From positions 496,001-560,000 of the forward strand of contig NC_133121.1 in the NCBI RefSeq assembly GCF_033568475.1: 64,000 nt of DNA, read 5' to 3'. The stretch comes from Henckelia pumila. Its lineage: Eukaryota > Streptophyta > Magnoliopsida > Lamiales > Gesneriaceae. Numbering within the stretch: position 1 is the first letter of the stretch; every line of letters starts with the position of its first letter. Under the pieces are notes generated by a model, which worked only from the letters and a program-made list of their open reading frames with translations, had not been told where the DNA came from and did not search any database. The position numbers were made by a program, and so were the translations under genes. Positions 26,701 through 38,114 of the stretch are shown here, piece by piece.

Positions 26701-29700
26701 ATTGTTTCTGTTTTTTTTTTTAAAAAAAAAAATCTCGAAATCAAACCAATTCTATTAGTTTTGTAAAATTGCCAACCCAACCGAACCATTAATGGTTGAA
26801 AGCAAAAAAAAAAACTCCAAGCCTTTATTTTGGTTTTGTTTGGATGATTGATTTTCTATTCTAATGTTTTTCAAATAAAACATTTTGATTGTTTTAAAGC
26901 ATAATCTAAAATTTAAACTAATTATTATAAATTATAAATTGACAAATATCAACATGTACACAAATATTAAACCTTTTCAGAATATAACACATGATGTTTT
27001 GTGGGTTTAGTTCATGGTTAAAAGTTAAAAATTAAAACTGTGGGTTACAGTCTAAGTTAATTGACAAATTTTTTAGAATATAAAATTGGTTGGTTTAAAT
27101 AATTGTACAATTTATAAGAGTGACATCTATCACCATTTTATCATAAAAATACAATATAAAATAAAAATTATATAAAATATATATGGTTAAAAAAAGTATA
27201 TATTTATGAAATCGGTTTGGTTCAGTTTGGTTTGGATGTTATAAATCTAGACTTTGAACCAAACCAATTTTTTCGGTTTGGTTAATTTTAAAACCAATCC
27301 ATATCATGATCAGTTAAACGAATCCGGCAGTTTGGTTAGGTTTTCTGGTTTGGTCTGGTTTCTGCTTACCCTAATACATATGCGAACTTTCAGGAATAAA
27401 CAAAAATCACTGCATGCTCTTTTAAGGTAACGTTCAAAATGCTTGACATGATAAGAATGGTTAGTTCATTATTTTGATTTTTGTGGTTTAGTTTTAAACT
27501 ATGTCAAAATTTATTTGAGAACGCAACATTTGTTTTCTTTATCACAGCTGATTGTTATGATTCTAACATGAATTTTAAGGATTTTGTTTCCATTTTATCT
27601 ATATATAGAATTTTGTTTCCAATGATGTTATAGTAAAATTAATTAATAAAATGAATGATTTCCATTGTAATAATATATATGCATCTATTAGTTAATCGTA
27701 TCAGACTAAAGAATATTCCATCTAAACGTGATCCGGAGAACTTGTTATGGAAATAAGGTTTTGTGTCACTTTCTCATTTCATACTTCCCACTTCTTAAAA
27801 TTGTCTCAACTCTCATTTGTGGGTTACGCTGTTGCATATTTGATGCTCAAGAAGTCGGTAAGTTGCTGCCATTTTTTGACCTCTGCTTCTTTGATTCCCC
27901 TTTTATTTTCATCGTGGAACTATGATTTACTGTTTTGGGTTTTTCAGGAAATCTGTGTTTTCCCTAGTTTTATTGTAATGTTTTTGTTCATATTTTCCTC
28001 TTTGTGCACTTAACAATATTACATTTACACTTTCTAGAGAACGAAAATGAGTTGAGGAACTAAAAGAAAACAAGGTCAATGAAAAATTAATTCAAACATA
28101 ATTTCAATAATCCCCAAGGCGTATACAACTTTCCAATGGTCTTTCTGTTACAAAATGTAGAGAAACAGTTATTCACAAACTCGAGCTCTGTTGAAATCTC
28201 TTCAGCTTCAGTGATTATACTGTTGCATATGCTTTGCTTTTTCTCTTGAAGATAAATCAGCTGGAGAAGGACAAGGATGTTACTGCTCAAGCACAAGCGA
28301 TAGCAGTGTTAGAAACACTACCACAGCTGCCATTTTCTGTTGTTAATGCTCTAAGTAACTTTCTGAGTGACTCAAAGGTTTCTTTTTCTTTTTCTTTTTC
28401 TTTTTCTTTTTCTTTTTTTCTTTACTTTGTGCTCGTTTAAAATATTTTTGCTACGCAATGTAGATTGCTACTAAGCATTTTTTTTTTCCAGTCACTTGAA
28501 TTCGTAACTTCACTTTTACCATTCAGGGTTTCTGGAGAGTCCGCATACAGGCTGCATATGCATTGGCCAATACATCATCTGAGGTATACTTCATCCATTT
28601 GTTTTTATTTTGTAGTAGATAAATGTATTAATTATGTGAATGTGCTTGGTATGAGTTTTGAGTTTGACCTCCTGAAGGTGTTGGGATCGAGGCAGATTTC
28701 ATTTGGTGTATTAATGATTGAGATATGCTACATGTTAGGGTCTCAAACCCTACCTTCGGGGATAAAAACTTTGAAACAGCAAAACACACAGAAAAAAGAA
28801 AACAAAAACTCCTCCTTTGACGAATAACCATCCAAGCAGCCTACTTGAAATATTGGGTATTGGACCTTGTTATATAGACTGCACTAAACATTACTAAGAA
28901 TGCCAAACAAGATGGTTGCAGTGTGTTTTTAACATCCTGAAGGGAGGGAGAGGGAGAGGGAGAGAGGGAATAAAAAGGCGCGACACCCTTTTTTTACAGT
29001 ATATGTAATAGAGAACACTGAAGGGATTATTGAGTTCGAAGTTTTCACCAAATCTTGTTCGGAAAAGATCTGATAATACCTGCCATATTCCTGATACCAA
29101 GCTTGCCTTTTAACATGGTTAAGTGTTATCACTCTAAGAAATCTAATGAATCCTTCTGGTGGAGCTGGTCAATCTCCTTGGCGATAGCGGCCTGGTGTTC
29201 CAACCAATAATTTTTTTTTATGTAGCTTTATTCAGCAGATCCTGATAAAAGCCGATTGTGCAAGGTACTAAATAAGAAGAGATTGACCATGAAAGCATGT
29301 CAACGAACTATGTTCTTAAATTTCCTAAGGAGCTTATCCACAAAGTAAAGCCACAGTTCATTACATTCATGTCATACCAGGAATGTCAATGCATATTGTT
29401 TTCTCATTTCCACTCTGATTCCCTGGAGAATATTATGAACCATGGCATCATATGACAAACCGGAAAAAAAGCCTTGAAACTGTATTGGATGAATGGATAT
29501 TGGGAGAACAGATAATCCATGACCTTAAAAGAAATCGACAGCTAGTCAAAACAAGGCATGAAAGATGGGATCTCCACATCTAATGCCTTTAGCATGTTCG
29601 AAGAAACCCTTGGGCTCAACATTGATTAAATTATCAAGCTTTTTTTTTATTCAAGCTTATATGTTTTATTGAATGTGAGAGATGAGCAAGAGGTTTCCAA

Positions 29701-32700
29701 TCATAATAGATAACAGCCGCAAAACTGCTGTTTTTTGTGTCCTATTTGTGTTTTTATTATCCATTTTAGACATTTACTTGTGATTATGTCCATATCACCA
29801 TGTGGTTCTTCTTGGCCCTGTAATCATGACTGTTGACCTTGTCATCATAACTTGTCTCGTTTTGATTATGTTTTGTGGCTTCTTGGTGTCCATTTCGATG
29901 ATGTTGCTTTAACTTCTCTCTAATCAGGACACAGATTGGGCTGGCTTACTTCATTTGATAAACTTTTATAAAAGTCGGAGATTTGACCCCAACATCGGCC
30001 TTCCCAGGTAGATTCTCAGTTCAATCTTTTGTTGATCATAAGTATGGAGTTGCTTAGTCATTTTATTGATCCATATGCATTTCTCAATTGTTAGGCCAAA
30101 TGACTTTCATGATTTCCAGGAGTATTTTGTACTTGAGGTAATGCAGTGAGGTAGGATTTAAATGAACATGTTTTTGTCTAATTAACTTCCTCTGGCAGTC
30201 ACTACTGCTGTTGTGTTTTTTCCCTTTAATGCTTTGATCATGAGGAAATGAAGATGCTTAGAAATCAGTAACCTGAAAATTTTGCTTTGACCCATCAATC
30301 AATGTGATGCACGGATTGATTTTTCCTTGCCTCTTTGATTGGTCCATTTGTAGTTGCGGGTGAACAGAAGGGGTTATAATTAAATTGTAAAATAAATAAA
30401 TAAAGAAAAACTATACTAATTGGATCTTCCTTGAGTTTCATCTGTTGGAGGGTTTGTCAGGGTCAGGCCATTTACAGACGAGACCAAACATTTGCTCGGA
30501 CAAAATGTCTCTCTCAGCTGGATTTTTGTTCCATTTCAGGCTATACCACATGCCATAGCCATGGTCAGATCTTCGGATAAGAAAAGCCCAAGAGAATCTG
30601 TGGAGTTTATTTTGCAACTTTTGAAGGTATCTATTTGTTTAGAGTATGTTTCATGGAATTTTGAGCGATTTGATCATGTATTGAATATGTTTCTCCATGA
30701 TTATTGTACTGATTTGCTGCGGTAAATTTTGAATGATGAATAAGTCTAAAATAGAACTGGTCGAGTGTACAATTACTATCCTTTTAGGTTTCACTTTGTG
30801 CATGTTGTAGCACAAATTGGAAGGCGTGTTTGTCTCATTATGTGCTCCGTTATGCGTATTTTTTTTTATAGTTTTTGAATATATTTTACAAATAGTTTGG
30901 TTTTTCTTGTAATAATTCTTTCTCACAGGGATTGGTTTAATTAATCATTTTTGGATCATTATATAATTTTTGTGCAGCAAAATCTTTATCCATGTTTTGA
31001 ACAGGATCATTGTAACGAGACTGCGTGCGTATAATTATCTAGTTCTTACATAGTTGTTTGTTTGAAGAGTAAAGCTCTGTCTGTTAAACAAGCTGATTTT
31101 CTTGTTATTTTATCAATCAATCTGATTGCTTGCAGTACAATGATAATAATGGGAACACATACTCTGATGTTTTCTGGCTTGCGGCATTGGTTCGGTCGGT
31201 TGGTGAACTTGAATTTGGGCAGCAGGTACGTGATCTTGTGTTCTTAATGATGTCTTTTGCTACCGATTTTCGTTTGTTTTGCCTTTTTCTATTTTCGTTT
31301 TACAATGAATTTGGTTATGTTTTCATCGATGTGTTTTAGTTTTGGATTTTATTGTACTACCTTATTCTTATTTTCTTATTTATGTGTGGGTGCGCACGCG
31401 CGTATTTCGGTTTCTGGGCCACATCACTCTTATTATGCTTTGATGCTCCTCACTTTGTCAAAGCATTTCTTGTTTTGCAATAAGATGTTCCTTTAACAGA
31501 AACACTCAGACAAAACGATCATCAATGAACGATGTTATCTGTGCAGGACCCCATACACCACCACGAATTAAAGTAAAAGGTTGATCATTAGTGATTATAC
31601 ACATTTTATGTAGTATACTGCACTTAAGAATCCGTTGTTAAGGCTAGGAAATGAATCTATCATTATGGATCCGTGTACGCGTTAAAGTCGATAGATGGAT
31701 GTCCTGGACATCATAGTTTCTATTCATCGGTTTTATCTGATTTTCTTTGTTTGGATCATTTAAAGTTTTATTTGTTGCCTTTGCTTAACTCAATTTATGC
31801 AGTGGAACGATTATCTGGTTTGTAGCTAATTTTTTCTTGCTGCTTGTTGATTCTGTGACAGAGTATTATCCACTTGCCATCCCTGCTGAAGCGACTTGAT
31901 CGTCTTTTGCAATTCGACCGGTAACAGTTATTGATTTTTGGTTTCAAAAATATGCAAGTGTATGTATTAATCTGTGTGGGGAATGTTGAATAATAGGTTG
32001 ATGCCCAGTCACAATGGAATTTTGACAATCAATTGCATCCGATCTCTCACTCGAATTGCAGTAAAGCTATCAGAGTTCATACCTCTTGTAAGTTTCCACA
32101 TACTTTGCTGGTCCTTGTATGAACTTTTCATGTCTGATATGGTATGTAATGGGATATCTAGGATCGTGTTATTGAATTTATTAAGCCATATTGGGCATCA
32201 AAGACGTGGCAAATTCAAGTTGATGCTGGGAGAGCGCTTCTTGAACTTGAGTTTCAATGTCATGGCATTGACGCAGCGTTGATACTATTCATCAGATATG
32301 TAAATGATGAAAAGTCCCTGCGAGGTTTATTTTTCTCACACTATTCTCTCTCCTCTAGAACTTCAAAGTTGCTTTTTCATTCTGTTTCATTTTCACCCTC
32401 TTCCAGAAGAATCCAGTAAGATGTCCTTATTTTGTAGTTGTCAACAATCTATATCTCCCATGATTGGGTTTGTTTTTATCTGACTTGCTATGTTATGCAT
32501 TCTAAATCAGTTTGCATGCTTATAGGGCAAGTGAAATTAGCGGTTTGTGCTTTGCGCCTGTGCCAAATGACTGGTCAATCTGATTGTGACAAGGATGTTA
32601 AGAGTGAAACGCTCGTGGCCTTCCTGCGTTTGCTTGAGAGCCCAGTGGCTTTTAACAATATTATACTTCGTCACTACATCTTTTGCATTTTGCAAGTTCT

Positions 32701-35302
32701 TGCTGGAAGGTGCTCACATTTTTCATTTCCTTGATGACTAGGGTTTAATTAAAGTAGTATGTGCTGTGTACCAACTTATTGAACAGTGGCTTGGAACTCA
32801 GTTATTTTCTTCAGTTTTTGATGGTCTATCGCATCATATTTGTCTGGTGTTTGAAGCAGCTGCTAAATTTTGGTGAAGTTGATAAAAGGTTTAGGATTAA
32901 CGTCTGTTGTGTCAAGACATTTTTCCCATGTTTCAAATACATGTTGACATGATTGTGTTAAATGTGCTTTTATCTTGTTCTGTTGCTGCCAAAAATGAGG
33001 GTGTCAACTACATAAATTGCACTACGTTCTTGGGTACCAGTAGGAGGTGCTTGGTAGAGATATTTTATGAATTTCAGAAACCCATATTTTTATGGGGACA
33101 CAATATGTAGACGATGGAAGAAATAGATGCTGTTTTTATTGATCACTTCAAGTTAATGATGACAGATAACTAACATTAGTTCCATCGATTGAAATTGAAC
33201 TTCCAAACTTAAATTATTTAATGGATCAAAATTAACTGACTCGTATATAACTGATATGGAAAGTATAGCATATGACGATTAGCAAATCCATACAAATTTT
33301 ACAACCAGGTTATGGAGAATATAGGAGTCTTGTATCTCTTTGTTTAATCAATTTGTTTGATCGTTAGTTAGAAAAGTGGTTTTATGACAACTCTAAAATT
33401 GTGTCGGTATCCCATGTATAGCTCAGGATAACAGCGGCCAGCATGACTCTGTTCTGATTGTTTCTAAGATGGATTTAACTCTCAAAATGATTGTTTCCTG
33501 GCTATGAGATTGACTGTGAGTGACCTCTGACTTTGTGCTTCAGCCTCAACATATGTTGATAAATTTTTTGCTAAATACATTGTGATTACTGAAGGTGACA
33601 ATATGATTATTTTCTAAGCTATAATAACAAAATGCACTTTGGCATGTTAAAATCTCCAAGCACAGTAAGAAGTTTTCTTGAACACAGTTTTTCTTTGATC
33701 TTGCTATCTAATTTTATTCTGCACATGGGCACTGTATCATGTAATCGAGCTTTGTGGTGAAGTAGAAATCATTTGCAAAGGTTTTGATTTTTATTTTTTT
33801 TGGCTGAAACATTCACATATCTATATAGGGCTCCAACACTATATGGGGTGCCAAGAGACGAGACTCTAAGGATGGGACACACAAAGACTTCCAACGAACT
33901 GAAAAACATTTTTGCTGCTCTTATCAAGCAATCTATTCCTACAGAGCCTTCTTCTGGTCATCCACATGTGTCATTAGACTTGGAAGGTCAGAGGGAAACA
34001 GATTCTGAAAATCACAAAACACCGAAGACAGTAGTGGCTAGTCCTGGACCTGATGGATCAGTAACTTTGGGTGCTCAAATGCTCACAAATGCTCCATCTG
34101 ATGACCTTGAACAAAGTAATTCGCTGTTGCTTCTTCCTAAAGATGATCTGATAACGATACCTAATGTGCCGGTGCTATCCGAAGGTCAAGAGCCAATGGA
34201 GCCAGTTGTTTACTTTTTAGATGATAATTTCATCGATGCTGAGGCTTCCATAAAAGCAAACGCACCTTTGAACATTAAAAAAGATAAGGAACCAGTTTTG
34301 GACCCTGTACCCGACAGTTTAATCGCGGGAGAAGCTACCAAAGAAGTGGATACGATTTCCAACAGTCACGAACCCAAGAAACCAAAGCTTATAATAAGGG
34401 TTAAACAATCTGCTGCATCCAGCCGAGCAGAGGATCCTCGTAATGCTAGAACCATAAAATCTCAGGATGGACATAATGATGCCGATCGGGGAGCAAGCAG
34501 CTCAGTGTCTGTTGATGCTCCTCCAAGAAATTTTGCAGAGACCATCAGCACTAGTAATCAGAACTTTGAGGATGCCAATTCTTGTCATGATGTTGGTTCT
34601 AGAGTAACTGCTAGTATAGACAGCGCCAAACCTACAATCGATGGTGAAGATCTGGTGAGGGAACTACAGTGTACCGCAGATTCAAGCATTGTTATTTTGC
34701 AGCTTCAACCCGATGATAATCTACCTTCCAGCACTGGGAAAACTGGCACAGATTTGCGGACAGGTGAACACACATCTGTTGCTCCTTTCGGTAGCAGTAG
34801 AAATGACGCTGATCAAAGTGTCGCGGGCACTAATTTGCATGTTTCTTCTACTGAAGACAAGGAAAAGAAAAAGAAGAAAAAAAGCAAGCGAAAAAGGGAT
34901 GGTCGCAGTGATGACCCAGAGCACCTGGAACATAGACGGCAAAAGAAGGAAAAGAAGCGAAAAGAGAAGGAAATGGCAAAACTCCTTGCTCTCAAGTCTC
35001 AATTGACTCCAGTCGAATTGCCCAGTCATGAAAAAGAGGTTGCTACTGTTAATTGGGAAGACGAACCAAATTTACCGGAACCAGAGGTGAAGGAGCAATT
35101 AACCGAAACCAGACAAGAAGCAGCTGATGGGGCCGGAGCTGCATCTTCTGCGGGAACCAAGTTTATGGCTGTAAAGTCAAAACCAGCTGAACCAAATGAG
35201 GTGATTGTGCTTCCTAGCAGTAACAGTGTAAATACTCCCCAAAGCAGCACATCTCGTAAAATCAAAATCAAGTTGAAGAATCGCACGCTTGGCAAGCCTT
35301 GA
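13564..35302 (+). CDS. TAF2: Transcription initiation factor TFIID subunit 2 (TAF2)
   Basis: The protein binds the initiator region as part of nuclear TFIID. Twenty-five exons join to 1484 residues: 13564-13691, 13946-14275, 15952-16113, 17718-17784, 18426-18625, 18811-18964, 20153-20237, 20321-20412, 20960-21085, 21161-21214, 23388-23456, 25359-25456, 25550-25897, 26020-26107, 28252-28377, 28527-28583, 29928-30007, 30095-30137, 30540-30626, 31136-31225, 31862-31920, 31997-32087, 32162-32324, 32526-32709, 33829-35302. Residues about 20-520 form the M1-aminopeptidase-like fold ([44 protein letters not shown]). The catalytic HExxH is replaced by DSLARQWFG (357-365), as is normal for TAF2. Helical repeats follow (about 640-990). 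The last exon encodes a low-complexity tail with a Lys/Arg-rich block near 1334-1377 and ends [10 protein letters not shown]. All phases agree. Confidence 0.95.
16275..16607 (+). repeat. 166-bp tandem duplication in TAF2 intron 3
   Basis: Two adjacent copies, 16275-16440 and 16441-16607, share ACTTGGACTGAATGGG at the start and GGGTTAATCATATTCTGAAA near the end. They differ at scattered bases, with identity roughly 90% by eye. No known element end is visible. Confidence 0.85.
16945..17390 (+). mobile_element. L1-type LINE fragment (region after the reverse transcriptase)
   Basis: Translation gives [30 protein letters not shown] and PSLFQIS, then in another frame [17 protein letters not shown] and [14 protein letters not shown]. 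These are the segments that follow the reverse transcriptase domain in plant L1 ORF2 (xWKxI ... G.GxxIxFWxDxWL ... GxFSxKSF). The reading frame is broken and only about 450 bp remain. The minus-strand copy at 23617-25010 carries the same segment ([17 protein letters not shown]), so both come from one LINE family. Confidence 0.72.
20077..20120 (+). repeat. (CT)n microsatellite before TAF2 exon 7
   Basis: An almost pure CT run, interrupted once by GT, ends 32 bases before the acceptor of exon 7 (20153). It lies where it could strengthen the pyrimidine-rich intron end. Confidence 0.9.
21890..22163 (+). mobile_element. LINE 3' end with poly(A) tail in TAF2 intron
   Basis: The sequence contains [14 protein letters not shown] in translation, resembling the last residues of plant L1 ORF2, which often end near a [ILV]YxDW motif. 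A 3' UTR-like stretch follows, ending TTTCTGATAAAAAAAAAA. The left edge is uncertain. It lies in the intron between TAF2 exons 10 and 11. Identification rests on the tail and a short peptide only. Confidence 0.45.
23500..23601 (+). mobile_element. LINE/SINE 3' tail with poly(A)
   Basis: An AT-rich stretch ends ATTATAGTTTCTTATC followed by about 17 A. This is the usual 3' end of plant L1 copies. It begins just downstream of TAF2 exon 11, and its left boundary cannot be fixed. Confidence 0.45.
23673..23746. mobile_element. 74-bp hairpin mini-element inside an AT microsatellite
   Basis: A perfect 14-bp inverted repeat, CAGCTGCCCAACCA (23673-23686) and TGGTTGGGCAGCTG (23733-23746), encloses a 46-bp loop of normal GC content. 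(AT)n runs lie on both sides (about 23641-23661 and 23754-23789). The arrangement suggests a very small MITE that landed in an AT repeat, or whose TA target was later expanded. No autonomous partner is known from this window. Confidence 0.6.
24861..24940 (+). repeat. Exact 40-bp tandem duplication within LINE copy
   Basis: Bases 24861-24900 and 24901-24940 are identical (each starts ACCATCCGTCCTCCCAGAAT), and a third copy begins with ACCATCC. The unit encodes the [16 protein letters not shown] segment and shifts its frame. Perfect identity implies a recent event in an otherwise decayed element. Confidence 0.95.
26682..27373. mobile_element. Non-autonomous hAT-type element A
   Basis: A 692-bp AT-rich element begins TAGGGGTGATCAAC and ends CTTACCCTA. 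It is flanked by near-identical 8-bp duplications (ATACAAAT at 26674-26681, ATACATAT at 27374-27381). Eight-base duplications and TAGGG tips fit the hAT superfamily. The right subterminal part is full of TTTGGTT motifs on the + strand. No transposase is encoded. It sits in the 2.1-kb intron between TAF2 exons 14 and 15. Confidence 0.72.
28378..28426 (+). repeat. (TTTTTC)n microsatellite at a TAF2 splice donor
   Basis: Starting with the donor of exon 15 (GTTTCTTTTTC), about eight TTTTTC-type units follow. U-rich sequence just inside a donor is known to help weak plant donors, so the repeat may be functional. Confidence 0.85.
29160..29660 (-). mobile_element. Degenerate LINE reverse-transcriptase fragment
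   Basis: On the minus strand a short piece reads [20 protein letters not shown]. This matches the L1 reverse transcriptase block GFFxxxRGLRQGDPxSP before the catalytic YADD. Further similarity ([20 protein letters not shown], about where YADDxxIF should lie) is strongly decayed. It lies in a TAF2 intron; both borders are approximate. Confidence 0.5.
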
Positions 35303-36161
35303 CACAATGAGCATTACACAATTTTTGTCTGTAAAACATTGTCTTTAGATTTAGCATGAAATCGGTCTATATGATGTATGTTCCGAGTAATCTCTTGTAC
35401 TACTAGCCACCCTACTTTATTGAGTAGTAATGCTGGGTGTTTGCCTTTTTCATTTGTTTATTGGATTCATTCGTCACCCAACATAAGTTACTAATGTGAG
35501 GTATAAAAACACTTGCAAATCTCTGATTTATCGATTTAGGGTAAAATTTATTATGGTATAAAAATAATTGATGAGTTGGCAAATTGGTAGATGAATTATC
35601 CTAATGGCTTAAATTTTAAATATAATTATTTTATAAATTCAATTAAATGTATAATTAATTTTTCAAAATTAGTTTATTGTTTAAAAATATAAAAATTAAT
35701 TCATATTTGTTAAAAATATATATATAATAAATATCTTAATTTTTTTTCAAAAATGTTTATATTTTACTATATAATATATTTTCAAAATATTAATAAATTA
35801 ATAAAATGTTTTATTTAAAAAAAATAGAATAATATTCTTTCTATCTATCGTAAAATAAAATAATGTAATAATACATTAATAAAATCACAATAAATAAATA
35901 AATACTACACAATGGCTAAAATATATTTTAACATATCGATCAAATAATAAATAAAATTTATTTATACTAAATTCAACTGAGTAAAAAAAATTACAGAATT
36001 AACATAAACGCTAAAATGAATATATACTTCACATAATATTATAGATCAAATGAAATACGTCCAAGCATCACAATAACCAAATCATAACTAAATTGTTCAA
36101 ATTTTTAAAAAAAAAGCTATCTACACAAACCCGATGAAGCAAAGCAACCGAATGATTCTTT
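35303..36161. other. Intergenic, convergent 3' ends
   Basis: Between the TAF2 stop and the remnant of the minus-strand exonuclease gene. After the presumed TAF2 3' UTR the sequence is extremely AT-rich (35570-36060), with many A/T runs and no repeat ends that I can define. Confidence 0.5.
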
Positions 36162-36330
36162 TCACAAATGGTAATATTGTCCGGTAGAAGCCCATTCGAA
36201 GTAAAGGCAACGAGCACCTGTAGCAGCAGTCCAGTTTCCACATCCCAAAAACAGCCTCCCTTTCTTAGGACCCGGTTTCTGAATAATGCCTCCGCTTCTT
36301 GCCACCCCCACAATAACAATGAAAACGTTT
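36162..36330 (-). pseudogene. Detached GRF zinc-finger remnant
   Basis: Directly after the exonuclease stop codon the sequence still encodes a GRF-type zinc finger, but in two frames. CYCG, the first ligand pair, is in the exonuclease frame. The rest (VARSGGIIQKPGPKKGR, LGCGNWTAATGARC, YFEW) is in the next frame, so a run of five G where four are expected shifts it. All four cysteines of the CxC...C...C pattern are present if the two frames are considered together. It is either a decayed C-terminus or an assembly error at the G run, although the stop before CYCG is a separate lesion. Confidence 0.65.
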
Positions 36331-37338
36331 TCAAGGTGGTAGAGTTTCTGATTGTCTCGAATTCCCTGGTTGAAGCAAAGCCGGAGGACGTGTCGGCTTC
36401 CTTGCATAAGGATCAGCTATGGATTGACCCGTGAGCGAGTTGGTGATTGACAATTTAGAACCAATGTCCATGAGCAAGGCAAGTAAACGCGCCGTGTTCT
36501 TTGCATCGTCCAAACCACAGTGGGCACGACCTTGCCACGTGAGGCCAGATTTCTCTACTGCCTCTTTCAAACTGCATCTTTCCCCACCAAAAACGTCGTA
36601 GAAAGGAACCCTCAAGTTTATCCATCTAGCCAAGGAAATATAATAAATTGATAAATAAATATGTTCATCAACAGTTTAATTGGTCAAGAAATGAATGAGA
36701 GTAACGTACTGATTGAAATATGTAGGTTTTGTGATTTTTTTATAACTACATTCGGATTCCAACATCACTTGGCAATCCCAGTTGGACCATGTCACCACAG
36801 CAAAATTGCTATTCTTGATTCCTTTACTTTCAAGCCAGTTGTCATGCTTAAGGAGAGCTTCACTCAATGTAATTCCGTTGTCCACCTACAAAAACAAGAC
36901 CGTAAGATAAGTGATAAAAAAAAAAAATTACAGTTTGTAAGAATTTAAGTTTGAAACTCAATTAATTAATATATACCTGAATTTGCTGGATGCCGGTGAG
37001 ATCCTTACAGAAATCACTGAGCATCCGGTTGGTCGTTGGTCGAACGTATGTCTGAAAAAAAGCTTCAAGCTGTCCAGTGTAGGCGTTGACTATTACGGCT
37101 GGGAACTCTATTATCTCTTGTGGACGATGACTCCATACTTTTTCACAAGTGGCCTCGAAATCTATTACCACAAAATATTGAAAATCTGGGGGGAATTCCG
37201 AAGCTGACATGCCAAAGTGAAATTCTGGAAGAGATTGATAATTGAATGAGTGATACGCAAATTCAAACGAAATTCACAAACCCCCAACCTAATCAAAAAC
37301 CAAAAGAGAAAGAAAACAACGTTACCTGAAGCAATCAT
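36331..37338 (-). CDS. ERI1/ERI2-like DEDDh 3'-5' exonuclease, C-terminally truncated
   Basis: Four exons (37338-37326, 37224-36977, 36885-36710, 36625-36331) give 243 residues. The exonuclease core is intact: VVIDFEATC carries the first Asp and Glu, SNWDCQVML the second Asp, and HCGLDDAKNTARLL the His and last Asp. Related ERI proteins trim 3' ends of histone mRNA, rRNA or small RNAs. A GRF zinc finger after the nuclease domain is typical of ERI2 and its plant relatives. Here translation stops at a TGA just before that finger, whose coding sequence survives downstream. The ATG at 37338 opens a 13-nt first coding exon (MIAS|E), and an in-frame extension upstream lacks an ATG. The substrate is unknown, and whether the shortened product is functional cannot be judged. 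Confidence 0.82.
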
Positions 37339-38114
37339 GTCGAAATCGCAAATCCGCAAGTAAACGTCTTCAAAATTCCAACTCACGATCAATATGTGGT
37401 GTTTGCGAGGGAGAGGGACTGAATATATAAAATTTTTGTTTGAGGAAACTAATTATGGGATTTATTTATAAAATTCTTGTACCGGAAGGAAGGAAAGAAG
37501 GAAATATCGTGATTTTATTACTCAAATTATTGATTTTTATTTTAAAATTTTGATAACATAGATAATTTTTACTGAAAAAAAATGATATAGATAATTTAAT
37601 TATATATAATTTCAAAAAAAATTATATATTATTATATTATATAATAATACTCAAACACCGTCAATATTAACATTGCACCAACTATTTTTTTTAAATTATT
37701 TTCCAATAAAAAAAGAATTTAAAATTTAAAATTTAAAATTTAAAATTTTTCTTTTTCTTTTTTTCAGTTACGGTGTAAGATTTGATTCATGCTTATTATC
37801 CAACTTGTTTCCAATGGAATAGAAAATTTTATTTTGAAATTAATGGTATATTCTGCTATTATAATCAAATGGAAACTTTTTAATTACCACAATATGATTA
37901 ATTTCTTCGCACGTATTTCAATACATGATTCGCAATCCTTAAAAAAAAAAAAAAGAAGAATTAAATTAAATTCAAGAAACGAAGCTAACTGATTTGGATT
38001 TAGAAATTTAAGTACTAATATGGGTCAGCTGAGCGTGGTACATTGACAAGAGCAAAAAGAGCTGATTTGTTTATAATTGACGACTACTTACTTACTTACT
38101 TACTTACTTACGTG
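37339..38114. other. Intergenic, exonuclease promoter / CLASSY 3' side
   Basis: 776 bp, AT-rich, with repeated AATTTAAA units near 37720-37750 and a (CTTA)n microsatellite at about 38086-38111. The microsatellite ends three bases from the CLASSY-like stop codon. The promoter of the minus-strand exonuclease gene must lie here. Confidence 0.55.

Noticed and set aside
31480-31700. Short minus-strand piece reminiscent of a Copia integrase (GP...FIDD)
   Set aside because: Fewer than 100 bp look similar, and no ends or other domains of such an element are visible in the TAF2 intron, so it is not listed as an element.
37165-37392. Longer N-terminus for the exonuclease gene
   Set aside because: The extension begins with a non-ATG codon and crosses a good splice donor; the spliced ATG at 37338 fits better.
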